Source of the DNA: Lingula anatina
Lineage: Eukaryota > Brachiopoda > Lingulata > Lingulida > Lingulidae
Assembly (NCBI RefSeq): GCF_001039355.2
Contig: NW_019776162.1
Coordinates: forward strand, 46,869-73,990
Direction of reading: 5' to 3'
DNA length: 27,122 nucleotides
Under the pieces are notes generated by a model. That model searched no databases and was not told where the DNA came from. It saw nothing but the letters and a program-made list of their open reading frames with translations. Positions 11,601 through 20,139 of this stretch are shown here, piece after piece. Positions within the stretch are counted from its first letter, which is position 1; the number at the start of each line of letters is the position of its first letter. Position numbers and translations under genes: made by a program.

Positions 11601-12978
11601 GATTTTCATTAGTACACATCCACTTTCCATGCTCACCAGCCCTATTAATTTAGTAACAACATTGTAGAGCAAAATGTTTTAATAAATTAATCAAACCCAT
11701 TGTCTACATAGACTTGAATGAATCCACCACGATTTTTTTCCTTAAAAATGGCCAAATTTTGGGGTATTTTACAGTACCTGTTTTAATACAGCAGTAACTT
11801 TTGAAACTTGATTTGGAATGATCCATATCTGCCTAAAATATTCATGCAGTTTTATAGCTGTAAACCCTGTGAAGATGGAGATATATGCAATTAAAATGGT
11901 AGTGTCAAAATTGGACTTTGGGGGGTGGGGTGTTATAAATGGGTGTGGCTCGCCCAAGCAGGGTCTTATCTGAATTCTACATATATCTGTGGCAAGCCAA
12001 ATGATTGTTTTCAATGTTTGTAAGGTCTAATNNNNNNNNNNNNNNNNNNNNNNNNNNNNNNNNNNNNNNNNNNNNNNNNNNNNNNNNNNNNNNNNNNNNN
12101 NNNNNNNNNNNNNNNNNNNNNNNNNNNNNNNNNNNNNNNNNNNNNNNNNNNNNNNNNNNNNNNNNNNNNNNNNNNNNNNNNNNNNNNNNNNNNNNNNNNN
12201 NNNNNNNNNNNNNNNNGCGCCCCCCCCCCCCCCCTTTTCAGATAATCTTGGATCCGCCCCTGATTTATAACATGCTTATGTGAATATAAAACTGCTTTTT
12301 TGTCGTGAAAGAAAAAAGTTCAAATATCTACGGTACCTCCTGCGCAGCTTTTGGTCTGGTAACATGCACATCCACCCAACTGCGCATTCCCTCCGGGCCA
12401 GTATGACGTCACTTTCTGTCCGTTAGCTATCCAATAAGAAAGCGTTCTGCTGCCGTTCAATGAAGTTTTAATGACCGCGCCCCGACATTCGTACTTCAGC
12501 TGTTGGTGACAGGGTCCAGATCTGGCCATCAGTGCCCGGATGCGCTGACTGCTACTGGCGTATGACACGTCATCTTGACAACATAAATATGACATAAAGC
12601 AATGGCATACAGACTTTCAAAACACGGCTATATAATATGTTATTATTATTATTATTATTCCATATAAAGAAATAAAGAAGCTTTGAACTTGGTTGGAACG
12701 TTGGAAACATAAACATCTTTCTTTCTAATTAGGATTCAAATGACTTACAACTGTATGCGCCTCTGCCTTCAAACCCGGTTACCAAGGTTCTGTTTTCCTT
12801 GTCATGATGGATGACGGCGATAGGTGGCACCACTGTCATTAGGTGGCACCACTGTCATGTCACACCAGACCAAGAAATCCGAGACGCCACGGAGACCGTC
12901 AGGGTCGATCAGATAGTTTCCACTTGTCACGAACCCATCCCGGAACCAATCAGAACATGAACGACGTGCTAGGTTAAT

Positions 12979-13027
<49 letters not shown>

Positions 13028-13432
13028 TCATACAAACAATCACTCTTCACAGATCTCTCCATCGTTCCCCTCGAAATAGAGGCTGATAAATGCCATTGTG
13101 ACTGGAAAATCTAGAACTTGCAAGGAACTTTTAGAGCTTATACTTTTCTCAGCAGTTTTGGGTGGCACATATCCGTAAAGAGGATATCTTTAGAAAAGTG
13201 ATATCCTTCGCTCCATAAAGGTCTTACAGGTACGTCCATTGGTTATAGTTTTTCACTCACCCTGCATTAGATTCCCTCCAAGCAGCTGCCGAACCTGAAA
13301 CTCCAAGGCGGCAACTTTGTCTTTCAATGTCTTGACATCATCTTCAACAGAGACTGCAGTAGTGTTGTCACAGCCGTGAAGGAGGGTAAATGTCGCTACC
13401 CCAATCACCATGACAACACTGATACCGGTCAT
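8224..13432 (-). CDS. Secreted CNTNAP/neurexin-IV-like fibrinogen-like gene, four exons, two lesions
   Basis: Gene-level entry. Four minus-strand exons (13261-13432, 12749-12968, 12337-12573, 8673 down to 8224) join with phase-1 introns throughout. The product is a signal peptide, a short coiled coil and one fibrinogen-like module of the subtype in contactin-associated proteins and in many free-standing invertebrate secreted proteins. Family landmarks appear in order: an IDPDG and WCDMT start, VIHHDKENRT, a CHQQLKYEC block, SYWPGG, CACYQTKSCAGG, CNCD, WREDSG and LRIGD. Without its lesions the product would be roughly 230 residues. As assembled the frame breaks in exon 2 and the last exon is split by a transposable element, so this copy may be a pseudogene or a damaged allele. 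Such proteins are usually extracellular adhesion or lectin-like molecules; that role is inferred from family. Confidence 0.85.
8281..8565. mobile_element. Non-autonomous DNA transposon with inverted termini, inserted in exon 4
   Basis: About 285 bases. The ends are inverted: CCGCACGAAAATGCAGTAG on the left and the complement of CCTGCACGAAAACGCAGTAG on the right. Internal GCAGTA(G) and GCATATTTGCAGTA motifs recur in both orientations. It is flanked by CAGAGTCACC (8271-8280) and CTGTGTCACC (8566-8575), an 8/10 match that can be read as a diverged 8-10 bp target duplication. That size would suit hAT or Mutator-like elements. It has no coding capacity. Confidence 0.75.
9496..10934 (+). pseudogene. 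Degenerate protein-coding region of unknown family, opposite strand inside intron 3
   Basis: A plus-strand ORF starts at an ATG in good context (AACATGGCGG): MAESADCFFANFPHRSRMSC, then YSVYRYEKTCSVLKNCNRDI. Near 9690 it needs a frameshift into VDSFVSDDRIWTFSSIFGRM, NGLHHVTSIGIWAWFVLETI, HTGKNEPFHGINLQMSV. A GT-AG pair (9915 to 10338) could mark an intron. From 10452 to 10934 one frame runs 160 codons (MYVNESHNITNAEEMHEALV, CSFAAIFYIQLDRHLPNLRG, EYLTELHNG, KVKEFLLKEFRRAQETGQQN), broken only by TGA at 10626 and 10791, and ends with TAA. AATAAA follows at 11227. The family was not recognised. A dead host gene copy or a transposable-element ORF both fit. Confidence 0.45.
11227..11232 (+). promoter_or_regulatory. 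Candidate polyadenylation signal
   Basis: AATAAA about 290 bases after the TAA that closes the degenerate plus-strand coding region. Position and strand suit a former transcript end, but the surroundings are AT-rich. Confidence 0.3.
11574..11600 (+). other. Cluster of four TGACCT/TGACCC half-sites
   Basis: TGACCT, TGACCT, TGACCC and TGACCC occur within 27 bases, all in one orientation (AGGTCA or GGGTCA on the minus strand), with spacings of 0, 1 and 2. These match nuclear-receptor half-site repeats. The sequence sits in what looks like an interspersed repeat around 11490-12030, so function is doubtful. Confidence 0.3.
12032..12216. other. Assembly gap
   Basis: 185 undetermined bases, followed by a C homopolymer (12220-12234). 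The gap lies in intron 3 of the fibrinogen-like gene. Single undetermined bases also occur at 5899, 18593 and 21326. Confidence 1.
12337..12573 (-). CDS. Exon 3: central fibrinogen-like (CNTNAP-type) block
   Basis: 237 bases, phase 1 in and out, after a TCAAG acceptor (12575-12574) and before a GTACCG donor (12336-12331). It encodes YDVSYASSSQRIRALMARSG, then CHQQLKYECRGAVIKTSLNG, SYWIANGQKVTSYWPGGNAQ and CACYQTKSCAGG. This matches the contactin-associated-protein pattern: Cys-x3-Leu/Ile-x-Tyr-x-Cys, a tryptophan-rich 'trait' segment, a (Y)WGG-like motif and a CACG...C pair. The reading frame is uninterrupted. GC content is well above the surrounding intron, consistent with coding sequence. 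Confidence 0.9.
12749..12968 (-). CDS. Exon 2: first part of the fibrinogen-like domain, frameshifted by a 19-bp duplication
   Basis: Begins after an acceptor at 12970-12969 in phase 1 and ends at a GTAAGT donor (12748-12743). It encodes SCSDWFRDGFVTSGNYLIDP, DGLRGVSDFLVWCDM, then VIHHDKENRTLVTGFEGRGA. The two halves are in different frames because a 19-bp unit is present twice in tandem (12821-12839 and 12840-12858). As assembled, translation runs into a TGA shortly after the second unit. Counting one unit only, the exon is 201 bases, enters and leaves in phase 1, and reads straight into exon 3. The (TA)n tract at 12982-13021 lies a dozen bases upstream of the acceptor. Confidence 0.85.
12821..12858. 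repeat. Perfect 19-bp tandem duplication in a coding exon
   Basis: TAGGTGGCACCACTGTCAT occurs twice head to tail. One unit is needed for the conserved reading frame of exon 2; the second shifts the frame. Confidence 0.95.
12982..13021. repeat. (TA)n microsatellite next to the exon 2 acceptor
   Basis: About 20 TA units in intron 1 of the fibrinogen-like gene, ending roughly a dozen bases upstream of the acceptor AG at 12970-12969. Confidence 0.95.
13261..13432 (-). CDS. Exon 1: signal peptide and coiled coil of the fibrinogen-like gene
   Basis: The start codon is at 13432-13430. The first 20 or so residues (MTGISVVMVIGVATFTLLHG) form a hydrophobic signal peptide, followed by CDNTTAV with an N-glycosylation sequon. 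Residues about 28-51 (VEDDVKTLKDKVAALEFQV onward) show heptad spacing typical of a short trimerising coiled coil. The exon is 172 bases and ends in phase 1 at a GTGAGT donor (13260-13255), which fits the phase-1 acceptor of exon 2. A TACTAG sequence just upstream of the start could be an acceptor for a 5' untranslated exon, which was not located. Confidence 0.8.
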
Positions 13433-15187
13433 CTCTGCGGCTGATCCTAGTACAAATTATAAGGTTTTATTTTATCGTACCATAACCCTGGGTTTGAGGC
13501 ATGGCATCTGTCGTATAACGCGTGCTGTAGATGACAAAACGGAGGAATGTCTCCGACAGGACTCGAAAAATAAGGGTAATTTACCGTCACCTTAGTTAAA
13601 CATTAAGAATGTCTTGCACACACACACACACACACACACGCCTACCTTTGTAGTCAAAAACTGAACTGAAAATCCTCCGTGCTGAACTGCTGTAATATAA
13701 CAGACAGGACACCGTAAGGTGACCCTGAACAGGACCTAAACAATTTCATACACTATTGTGTCATTAGAAAAAACCGCGAAATGACATCTACCATATTTAC
13801 TATATTTAATTGTATCCTGTTTGGCTAGTCTCCAAAAAGGATTTGGTTGCTGCCTGGTTCTCATCCGATATCGTTGCCATGGAAACCACCGATTGGTTGT
13901 GAATTATAATTTATTACTGGATTTCTCCACAACATATGGCTGACCACAGTTCAGAAGCGATGCCGCTGTTTCCTGATGGTCTCCCCGACTCCGCGCGTGC
14001 CTGTGCAAAGATCTATTTTCTAGAAATTATGTTTCGAAACATTATGGCGGCATTTGAATGGGTTTAGTGGCAATGGTTTGGCATAATTACTGGCTTGACA
14101 TGTATATTGAACTCTTCATACACATTTCACAATCGGAAATTTTATCTGAGCTAATAACTTTGCCGCTATTTTTAAAGATTTTTGTATATATGTTGATACA
14201 TTTCTAGCTTGTTCTTTTAATTTCGGTATGTTATTCGCTTTTAAGAATAATAGCCGAAACGTCGCGAGAGGTCTTACAGTGAAAACAACTAAAACCAAAA
14301 TCACACGGGACAATACTTAAAAATAAAAAACACAAAAATTTGAGAGACTTTTTTATCCACAACATAATATATTGTTTAAACGTGATCAGTTGTTATGTTA
14401 GATTTGCGTAATATCACACATCAGTTTACGGATATAGGAGAGACGATTCTTTCATAACAACGTAACGACTTTTGTTGACGCTTCTACCAAAAGCAGAGCA
14501 AGATTTTTTTCTTTACTTTCTAAAACTCTGTGGCGGCAAAAGACATCTGAATAGATCTGAACACCTTTTCAACTTTTTAAAGAATAATTTTGTCTAAATA
14601 GGCATATCTGACATAATATATTCATACATGTGAGTACTTGTGCTCAATAAGAAGTATTTTCAATTTTGGTCACGGTTAGTTAGTATGAATGAATTAGAGC
14701 CTCGGCAAATGATCAGTACTACGAACTACACAATTGCAACATGCTTAATTTGACACAACTACGACTTGTACTGCCTTTGTACTCTTGATTAATAAAAAAT
14801 AACAGTATTTTAATTAAAACGATGTAGCTACAGGGTATCTCTACTCAAGCAAACGCTCACGGTGTCTGGTTTAGAAGTTCATCTTAAGGACAACTATTCC
14901 GTGCCAATTACCAGTCTAGTTTAATGGCCAAAACGTCTGTTTTCTCACTTAGTGTGCTTTGGGATTTCCGTACGCATTTTCATGATTTTTACCTATTCAA
15001 GCCCAGCGTTTCTATCATATAGTATCTTGACTTAACTAAAAGGACTAAGCAATGATTTGAATTCACAGTACCAAATATAACACTGTCTTTACATTTTTAT
15101 GGCGGCAAGTCCACAATACACAACAGGGTTAAAGGCAGAGTTATTGACATTTTTAACTTTTTAAAGTTTTTAACTAGCTTACGTGTC
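13433..15187. other. Upstream region of the fibrinogen-like gene, no recognised gene
   Basis: Should hold the promoter and any 5' untranslated exon of the minus-strand gene. Splice-acceptor-like TTATATTACAG (near 13693) is a candidate edge of a leader exon but is unproven. The rest is AT-rich with no ORF of note. Confidence 0.45.
13617..13639. repeat. (CA)n microsatellite
   Basis: About 11 CA units upstream of exon 1 of the fibrinogen-like gene. Confidence 0.9.
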
Positions 15188-15190
15188 TAA

Positions 15191-15460
15191 GGCTTCATTC
15201 ACATGCAATGTCTACTTTCTAAATTCTATTTTCTATTCGCGGTATGTCTTATGATCACGGTCTGTGCCCTGAATATCCCGCGGCGTAATTACTGGCAGCG
15301 CGAGCCAGTTACTATAAGTTACTGGCAGCGCGAGTATAGTAACTGGCTCGCGCTGCCAGTAATTACGCCGCGGGATATTCAGGGCACAGACCGTGATCAT
15401 AAAACATACCGCGAATAGAAAATAGAATTTAGAAAATAGACATTGCATGTGAACGAAGCG
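15191..15460. mobile_element. 270-bp palindromic MITE with TAA target-site duplication
   Basis: Two 126-base arms (15191-15316 and 15335-15460) are inverted copies with only four mismatches, around an 18-base centre that repeats part of the arm (TTACTGGCAGCGCGAG). The termini are GGCTTCATTCACATGCAATG and the complement of CGCTTCGTTCACATGCAATG. TAA flanks both sides (15188-15190 and 15461-15463). A 3-bp TAA/TTA duplication is usual for PIF/Harbinger elements, hence the tentative class. Mirror-image 71-codon ORFs on the two strands result from the palindrome and are not genes. Confidence 0.85.
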
Positions 15461-16043
15461 TAAGAGACTCTTAATTCGCTCAGAGTCAAAGAACTTACTG
15501 AATCAAACCAATAACAAAATAAAATTGCAAAAACAAAGCGATAGGCGAATTATAGCAGTTCAAACTTACTCACGTTTAACACAAGGTGAACTTAAAATAG
15601 AAAATTGGTTAGCACACGAATACAATGTAAAAAACATATAATTTTATCCATAAGTTTCACCGAGAAGATTCTTCCCTGGGGCCCTTCTGTAGTGAATATG
15701 GAGAACTTCATGGGCCACTGACTAAAATATGTCAAGGACAACTAAATGCTACATGAAGATTTTGGAAACATGACACAGATCTATAGTACAATGTACATAA
15801 ACTCTTTGGTAAAAAAAAACTTTGTAGAATACTAAGATGTAAAGAAACACAGCACCTAAAGCACTACGAAATTAATAGAAACAGTACATAAAGGTGTACA
15901 GTAGACGGGGCCCTCGAGATAGGCACCTCTTTTTTTTCAGCAATATTTTGAACCTTCTAGCAAGAGTTCTGTTCATGTCTTATTTTGTTGCACAGCGAAA
16001 TAAGATGCCAATGTTCCCCACCCCATCCCCCACCCCTAGGCAC

Positions 16044-16673
16044 TCAAAGTGAGATTTGTTCTCCACTTTGCAGTGAAAAATTGTCTTCGATTTCTTTGGT
16101 AAGCCAGGGTTCCTGCATATCAGATATCTCGTCTCCTGACATATCAAAATCTCCTTCGCAGTCGGCGTTTATTTCTCGAGCAGTTTGGCTGAACGTTTTG
16201 CTGAGGTTATCGACATCACGAGGCGGTTTTAGAACCGGAAAACGACATCCATTCGCCAAAAGCTGAGTGTGTTGTTGAAGCACTGATGCTGTAAAGCCAT
16301 TGTTTTCACTTGGAAAGTCTTGCATGTGAGTGCCGCTTTTACCTCGGGATTGCAACCTTACAACCCTGCCACTGTCACCATTACATACAATACCACTGTC
16401 GTACGAGTGCTCGGCCACTTCTGGGTCGTGTTCGGGACACTGGAGCATGCGCAGTCCAAACATATCACTCCACCATTTTGTATTTTCTCTAAAATAACGA
16501 TCTGCTTCCTCAATGGATTCATTGAGACGCCGCCAAGCGGGACCAGGGACGTTTAAACTAACAGTTTCAGGAGATGGTTCACTTAAGCCACATTCGATCT
16601 TTTGTGATCCCCTGTGTATAAACTCCAACACGCCCTTGAGGTCGTTCAATACATGTAGGTAGCAACATTTCAC
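16044..16673 (-). CDS. Unrecognised 209-codon ORF, possibly a terminal exon
   Basis: An open frame from MKCCYLHVLNDLKGVLEFIH through PAWRRLNESIEEADRYFREN, TKWWSDMFGLRMLQCPEHDP and PRDVDNLSKTFSQTAREINA to an acidic end (DFDMSGDEISDMQEPWLTKE ... GEQISL, stop TGA). Its GC content exceeds the neighbouring sequence, and amino-acid use looks natural rather than repeat-derived. It shows no signal peptide, membrane segment or cysteine motif. The N-terminal half is probably helical and the rest polar and likely disordered. The ATG at 16673 may be the true start or internal to an exon that begins at an AG near 16640. No function can be assigned. Confidence 0.5.
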   Translation of the reverse strand: MKCCYLHVLNDLKGVLEFIHRGSQKIECGLSEPSPETVSLNVPGPAWRRLNESIEEADRYFRENTKWWSDMFGLRMLQCPEHDPEVAEHSYDSGIVCNGDSGRVVRLQSRGKSGTHMQDFPSENNGFTASVLQQHTQLLANGCRFPVLKPPRDVDNLSKTFSQTAREINADCEGDFDMSGDEISDMQEPWLTKEIEDNFSLQSGEQISL

Positions 16674-16784
16674 GTTTATCTTATCACTTTTTTAATAGAG
16701 ATAGCGACATGGTGATTGATTTCTGCCATCAGCACACCTAAACATATCTTGGACTCCAAATACATATAACTGCAAATACATAAC

Positions 16785-16785
16785 T

Positions 16786-16825
<40 letters not shown>
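16785..16825. repeat. (GA)n microsatellite
   Basis: GA repeat with one AA interruption, about 110 bases upstream of the unrecognised 209-codon ORF on the minus strand. Confidence 0.95.
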
Positions 16826-16827
<2 letters not shown>

Positions 16828-17308
16828 TTATTTACCTGTGTCCGTGCCAGTAGGTAGAAAGCTGCGCCAGCAGAACAGGCAAACCACCGAAGAGACTATA
16901 TAGACCCGAGTAGGTGAAAGATAAACAAAGGCGACATCTTCATCACTCTGATTAATCTCTACACTCCCATACGTCCCATTGTTCTGTGTCTATATTTACC
17001 TTAATCTTGGTAATGTGACAAAGTTGACTATTTTCTTAGAGTGGTTTCTTTGAAAACACATCAGATAAGTCTTTATGTTCCAGTTACTCCCAGGGCAAAA
17101 TCGTGACGAGTTCAGTTAACATAAACAAACCAGACGCATGCATCCGTGGATGTCTGTTTTAGCTCATATCTAGTCCCCAGATCAAATATAGTCCCTGGAC
17201 TTAACTGAGTCCCGAGAGGCTCTACTCTGTCTTTACCTGGAGAAGTCAACCTTGGGTATGTCAGATGTAGGGAGGTACTTAACATGTGCCTTGGAGCTAA
17301 GATTAGCG

Positions 17309-17309
17309 A

Positions 17310-17364
<55 letters not shown>

Positions 17365-17387
17365 CATAATAATAATAATAATAATAA
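17309..17387. repeat. (ATT)n followed by (AAT)n, inverted trinucleotide tract
   Basis: About 18 ATT units, a short ATCAT junction and about 7 AAT units. The two halves are complementary and can form a hairpin. The poly-Ile reading through it is not a gene. Confidence 0.9.
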
Positions 17388-17389
17388 AG

Positions 17390-19435
17390 TGGCTTTAACG
17401 GGTAACGAAAATACCCCTTGGGAGCCTCTCTCTTGGCTCAGTCTGTTGTTATCCTCGGTTTTCATAGATTAATTTTTACATATTTAAAGCGTATGTATAT
17501 AGGTACACACAAAATGTCAAAATATTTAATTTTATCTTGCACACTGTAAGTTTATTTCGTTTTTGTGATATTGATATTGATATCTTCATTTTAAAAATCG
17601 CTGAGGGGGTGATCTTGGGATTCTTAGGATTCCAGCTCATATATATATATATATAAATATAAACAGTGTCCTATAACTTGTGTTCGACCTGTCATATGGG
17701 AAATTCTATTGTTTATAATATAAAGAGTAAAAATATATATTAGTAATACATGGACTTATTTATTAATACATTATTAATGTATTTATTTCTTTCTTTACCT
17801 TTTTATATGCATAATTATTAATATTTAATTTTCTTTAATTATGATTATGTTTATTGCGTTGCAACCTACCATACTGGAGGGAGACCGGAATCGTCTGCTG
17901 CGCATGATCATGTCTACATGTACAATTTAGTATTTTATTTCTGGGTTTTCTTTGATATTAAACCGAGTAAAATGATGAATTACTGCAGGGTATATGATAG
18001 AGAGAAGATAACTAACTTAACAAGCGTTCACAGACTGCCTGCAGTGGTAACAATCCAAGGTGTAGGGACGAAAATCGTAAACGTAGGAGAGAACGAGGAG
18101 TGGCTTTAAATCAAGACTCATCGAACAAGTAAAGGATAAAACTAATTTATTTTACGGCAAAGAATGAAGACCCAGCTGTGCAGCCTTTACCATAAAAGAA
18201 AAAAAAAAACAGTAGAAAACCAAAGACCGAGGTGTATAAGTTTGGAGCGCATGTACACTGCATGTTACTAGTGCCCAAAAAGTTTGGGTTGAGAGTGTGT
18301 TGTAAAAACGTGTGGAGGCAAGGTTTCGACTTTCATTATGAAGACTCACTTCATTGCCTTGGGTGTTATTTGTTATCAGTTATGGTGCTCTTCGGATTTT
18401 TTCTGCTGTCATCTACCTCTTTAATACCTGGTTAGCATTATTGTCAATTAGTGTCAAGGCTACAGTATAATGTACTTTTGTACACAGCTCAGCTGGGCCA
18501 ATTAAATCAATTACCTGTGTCATGTATATTTGGAAGTTATAGTGGCTTGATTTTAGATTGTGTGTAGTGTTAAGAGTAAATCTGTTTTGTAANTTTTTTT
18601 TTTTTTTTTTTTTTTTTTGTTAATTTACATTTAGGAAATTGATCTGACATCTTCCCACCAAGCCACACTGAATGATTGGGTGCAAGTAAATCTTGATTAT
18701 CATAAAAAAAATCTTTTGATAAACAGAACACACTGGATCAACGAAAACAAGGTGAAGAACAACGCAGCCTGTTTGTTAACGTCCCACAAAGAAAAAAAAA
18801 AACCTTCATCGAAATGGAAAAATGCGTTATTTTTAATATAAATATAATTCTTAACACCCCGTTGAATAAACATCTCATTTCTAATGGAATTAACACCGAC
18901 ATTCCACCAGGTATTGCCAGTTGGTTCAAACATAAGCAAGACCGAAACGATAAAAAAGGGAAGCAGGAAGATGAAGGGTGTACCTTATGAAGACAGTTTT
19001 AACAAATGGCCTACCCCAAAGTCGCATTTTAATAACATTTAAACAAAAAAGTGTAGCATATTGCCTGTCAGTGTCGTAAGTTAAACATGTGGCACCGATT
19101 AAGTTTTATGACAAACGGCAATTTTCAATGCAGTCCGTCTGAGAATGTATCAGACCACCCAGTAGATGATGCTAGGTTAATGCCTTAAGATGCAGCATTC
19201 ATATACAAACTAGTGTTTACCGTAGACAAAGAGGTCACTGAGTATAACCCCTGCAAGGGTCACATATTAATTTCTCACTTGATATTCACAGGTATGCTTC
19301 GGGCTTATTCTATACACCCCTTTTTTGAGTTCAGCAAACATTTTGTGTGGAATCTAATATCATCACTCAGCTAGCCTTCAGTCAAGAGTGGTAACTTGAA
19401 GGTATGGAACTGGTGACCCAGTTATTTTCCCTGAT
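17390..19435. other. AT-rich stretch without a recognised gene
   Basis: Contains an (AT)n tract near 17639-17655 and the poly-T tract at 18594. ORFs of 60-80 codons show no domain signatures. Confidence 0.55.
18594..18618 (+). repeat. Poly-T tract
   Basis: 25 T bases preceded by an undetermined base, consistent with a sequencing difficulty. Confidence 0.9.
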
Positions 19436-19439
19436 AGTC

Positions 19440-19757
19440 ACATAGGGAGCATTCATATCGAGAAGAGCCGAGGTCTAGTAAGGCCGCCACCTAAATATGG
19501 CGGACCTACATGAAAGGAAGACCGCTAATCCTGTTAATCCTCACCACGCGTCGTCCCTGCAGGAGCACAGTAATTTTAATTTATTTTAAAAATATCAGCT
19601 CAATTCAACCGATCGAAGTACAACGCGTAGGGGGGGGGGGGGGGAGAGAGGCGGAGAGGCCATTAAAAAATTAACGGTCTTCCTTTCATGTAGGTCCGCC
19701 ATATTTAGGTCGCGGCCTAACTAGACCTCGGCTCTTCACAATTTGATTGCTCCCATA
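19440..19757. mobile_element. Inverted-repeat element (MITE-like) of about 315 bp
   Basis: Arms at about 19440-19525 and 19672-19757 are inverted copies. They share GAAGAGCCGAGGTCTAGT, then AGGCCGC, CCTAAATATGGCGGACC, TACATGAAAGGAAGACCG. Outside this, weaker similarity (AGGGAGCATTCATAT versus GGGAGCAATCAAATT) suggests older or more diverged outer termini. A G homopolymer (19630-19644) and a GA-rich stretch lie in the middle. No convincing target duplication was found, so the superfamily is unassigned. Confidence 0.7.
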
Positions 19758-19779
19758 GATCAGGCCAGAATCTGACGAA

Positions 19780-20133
19780 GCTGCTGCATTACGCGCGAAA
19801 AGCCCTTTTTTAAGACCATAGAAAGCGGCTCCGCATTTTACTGATGTCGGCGGCCATACCGCACCTATTATAAAAATTACTCCTAGGTTTTTAATCCCGT
19901 CTTTTACCGTGACCATGCTGTTTCCGAGTGAAATGGCATTAAACCATTGACTTAACTGACTAATACCTTTCTGGATAGATGGCATCACATCATATGGCCT
20001 GTCGCAAACAATATAAATTTGTGAGTCATCTGCATAGAGCATTAGATTGAAACCGTACTTAGAAAAAATGTTCTCAATTGGTGACGTGTAAAGAGTGAAC
20101 AGGATGAAGCCGAGTACAGAGCCAAATAAATAT
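19780..20133 (-). mobile_element. LINE reverse-transcriptase fragment
   Basis: The minus-strand frame contains GSVLGFILFTLYTSPIENIF, then SKYGFNLMLYADDSQIYIVC, with the YADD catalytic box of reverse transcriptase. The (Q)GSVLG.ILFTLYTSP motif upstream is typical of CR1-like non-LTR elements. Downstream it continues ISQLSQWFNAISLG, GIKNLGVIF and CGAAFYGLKK, matching the usual 'KNLGV.FD...CKSAFY.L..' region with internal deletions. The fragment is truncated on both sides and borders the inverted-repeat element at 19757. Confidence 0.85.
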
Positions 20134-20139
20134 CGTTCT

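Noticed and set aside
15203-15448. Two similar 71-codon ORFs on opposite strands
   Set aside because: They are mirror readings of one palindromic transposable element, not a divergent gene pair.
16842-16987. Minus-strand open frame with a possible membrane segment (VYIVSSVVCLFCW) and a GTAAAT donor
   Set aside because: Its phase-1 exit has no matching acceptor in the 209-codon ORF downstream, and an alternative frame has a stop. Too weak to call.
17284-17472. ORF with a poly-Ile run; likewise Tyr-Ile ORFs at 26438-26721
   Set aside because: They are translations of (ATT)n and (TA)n microsatellites.
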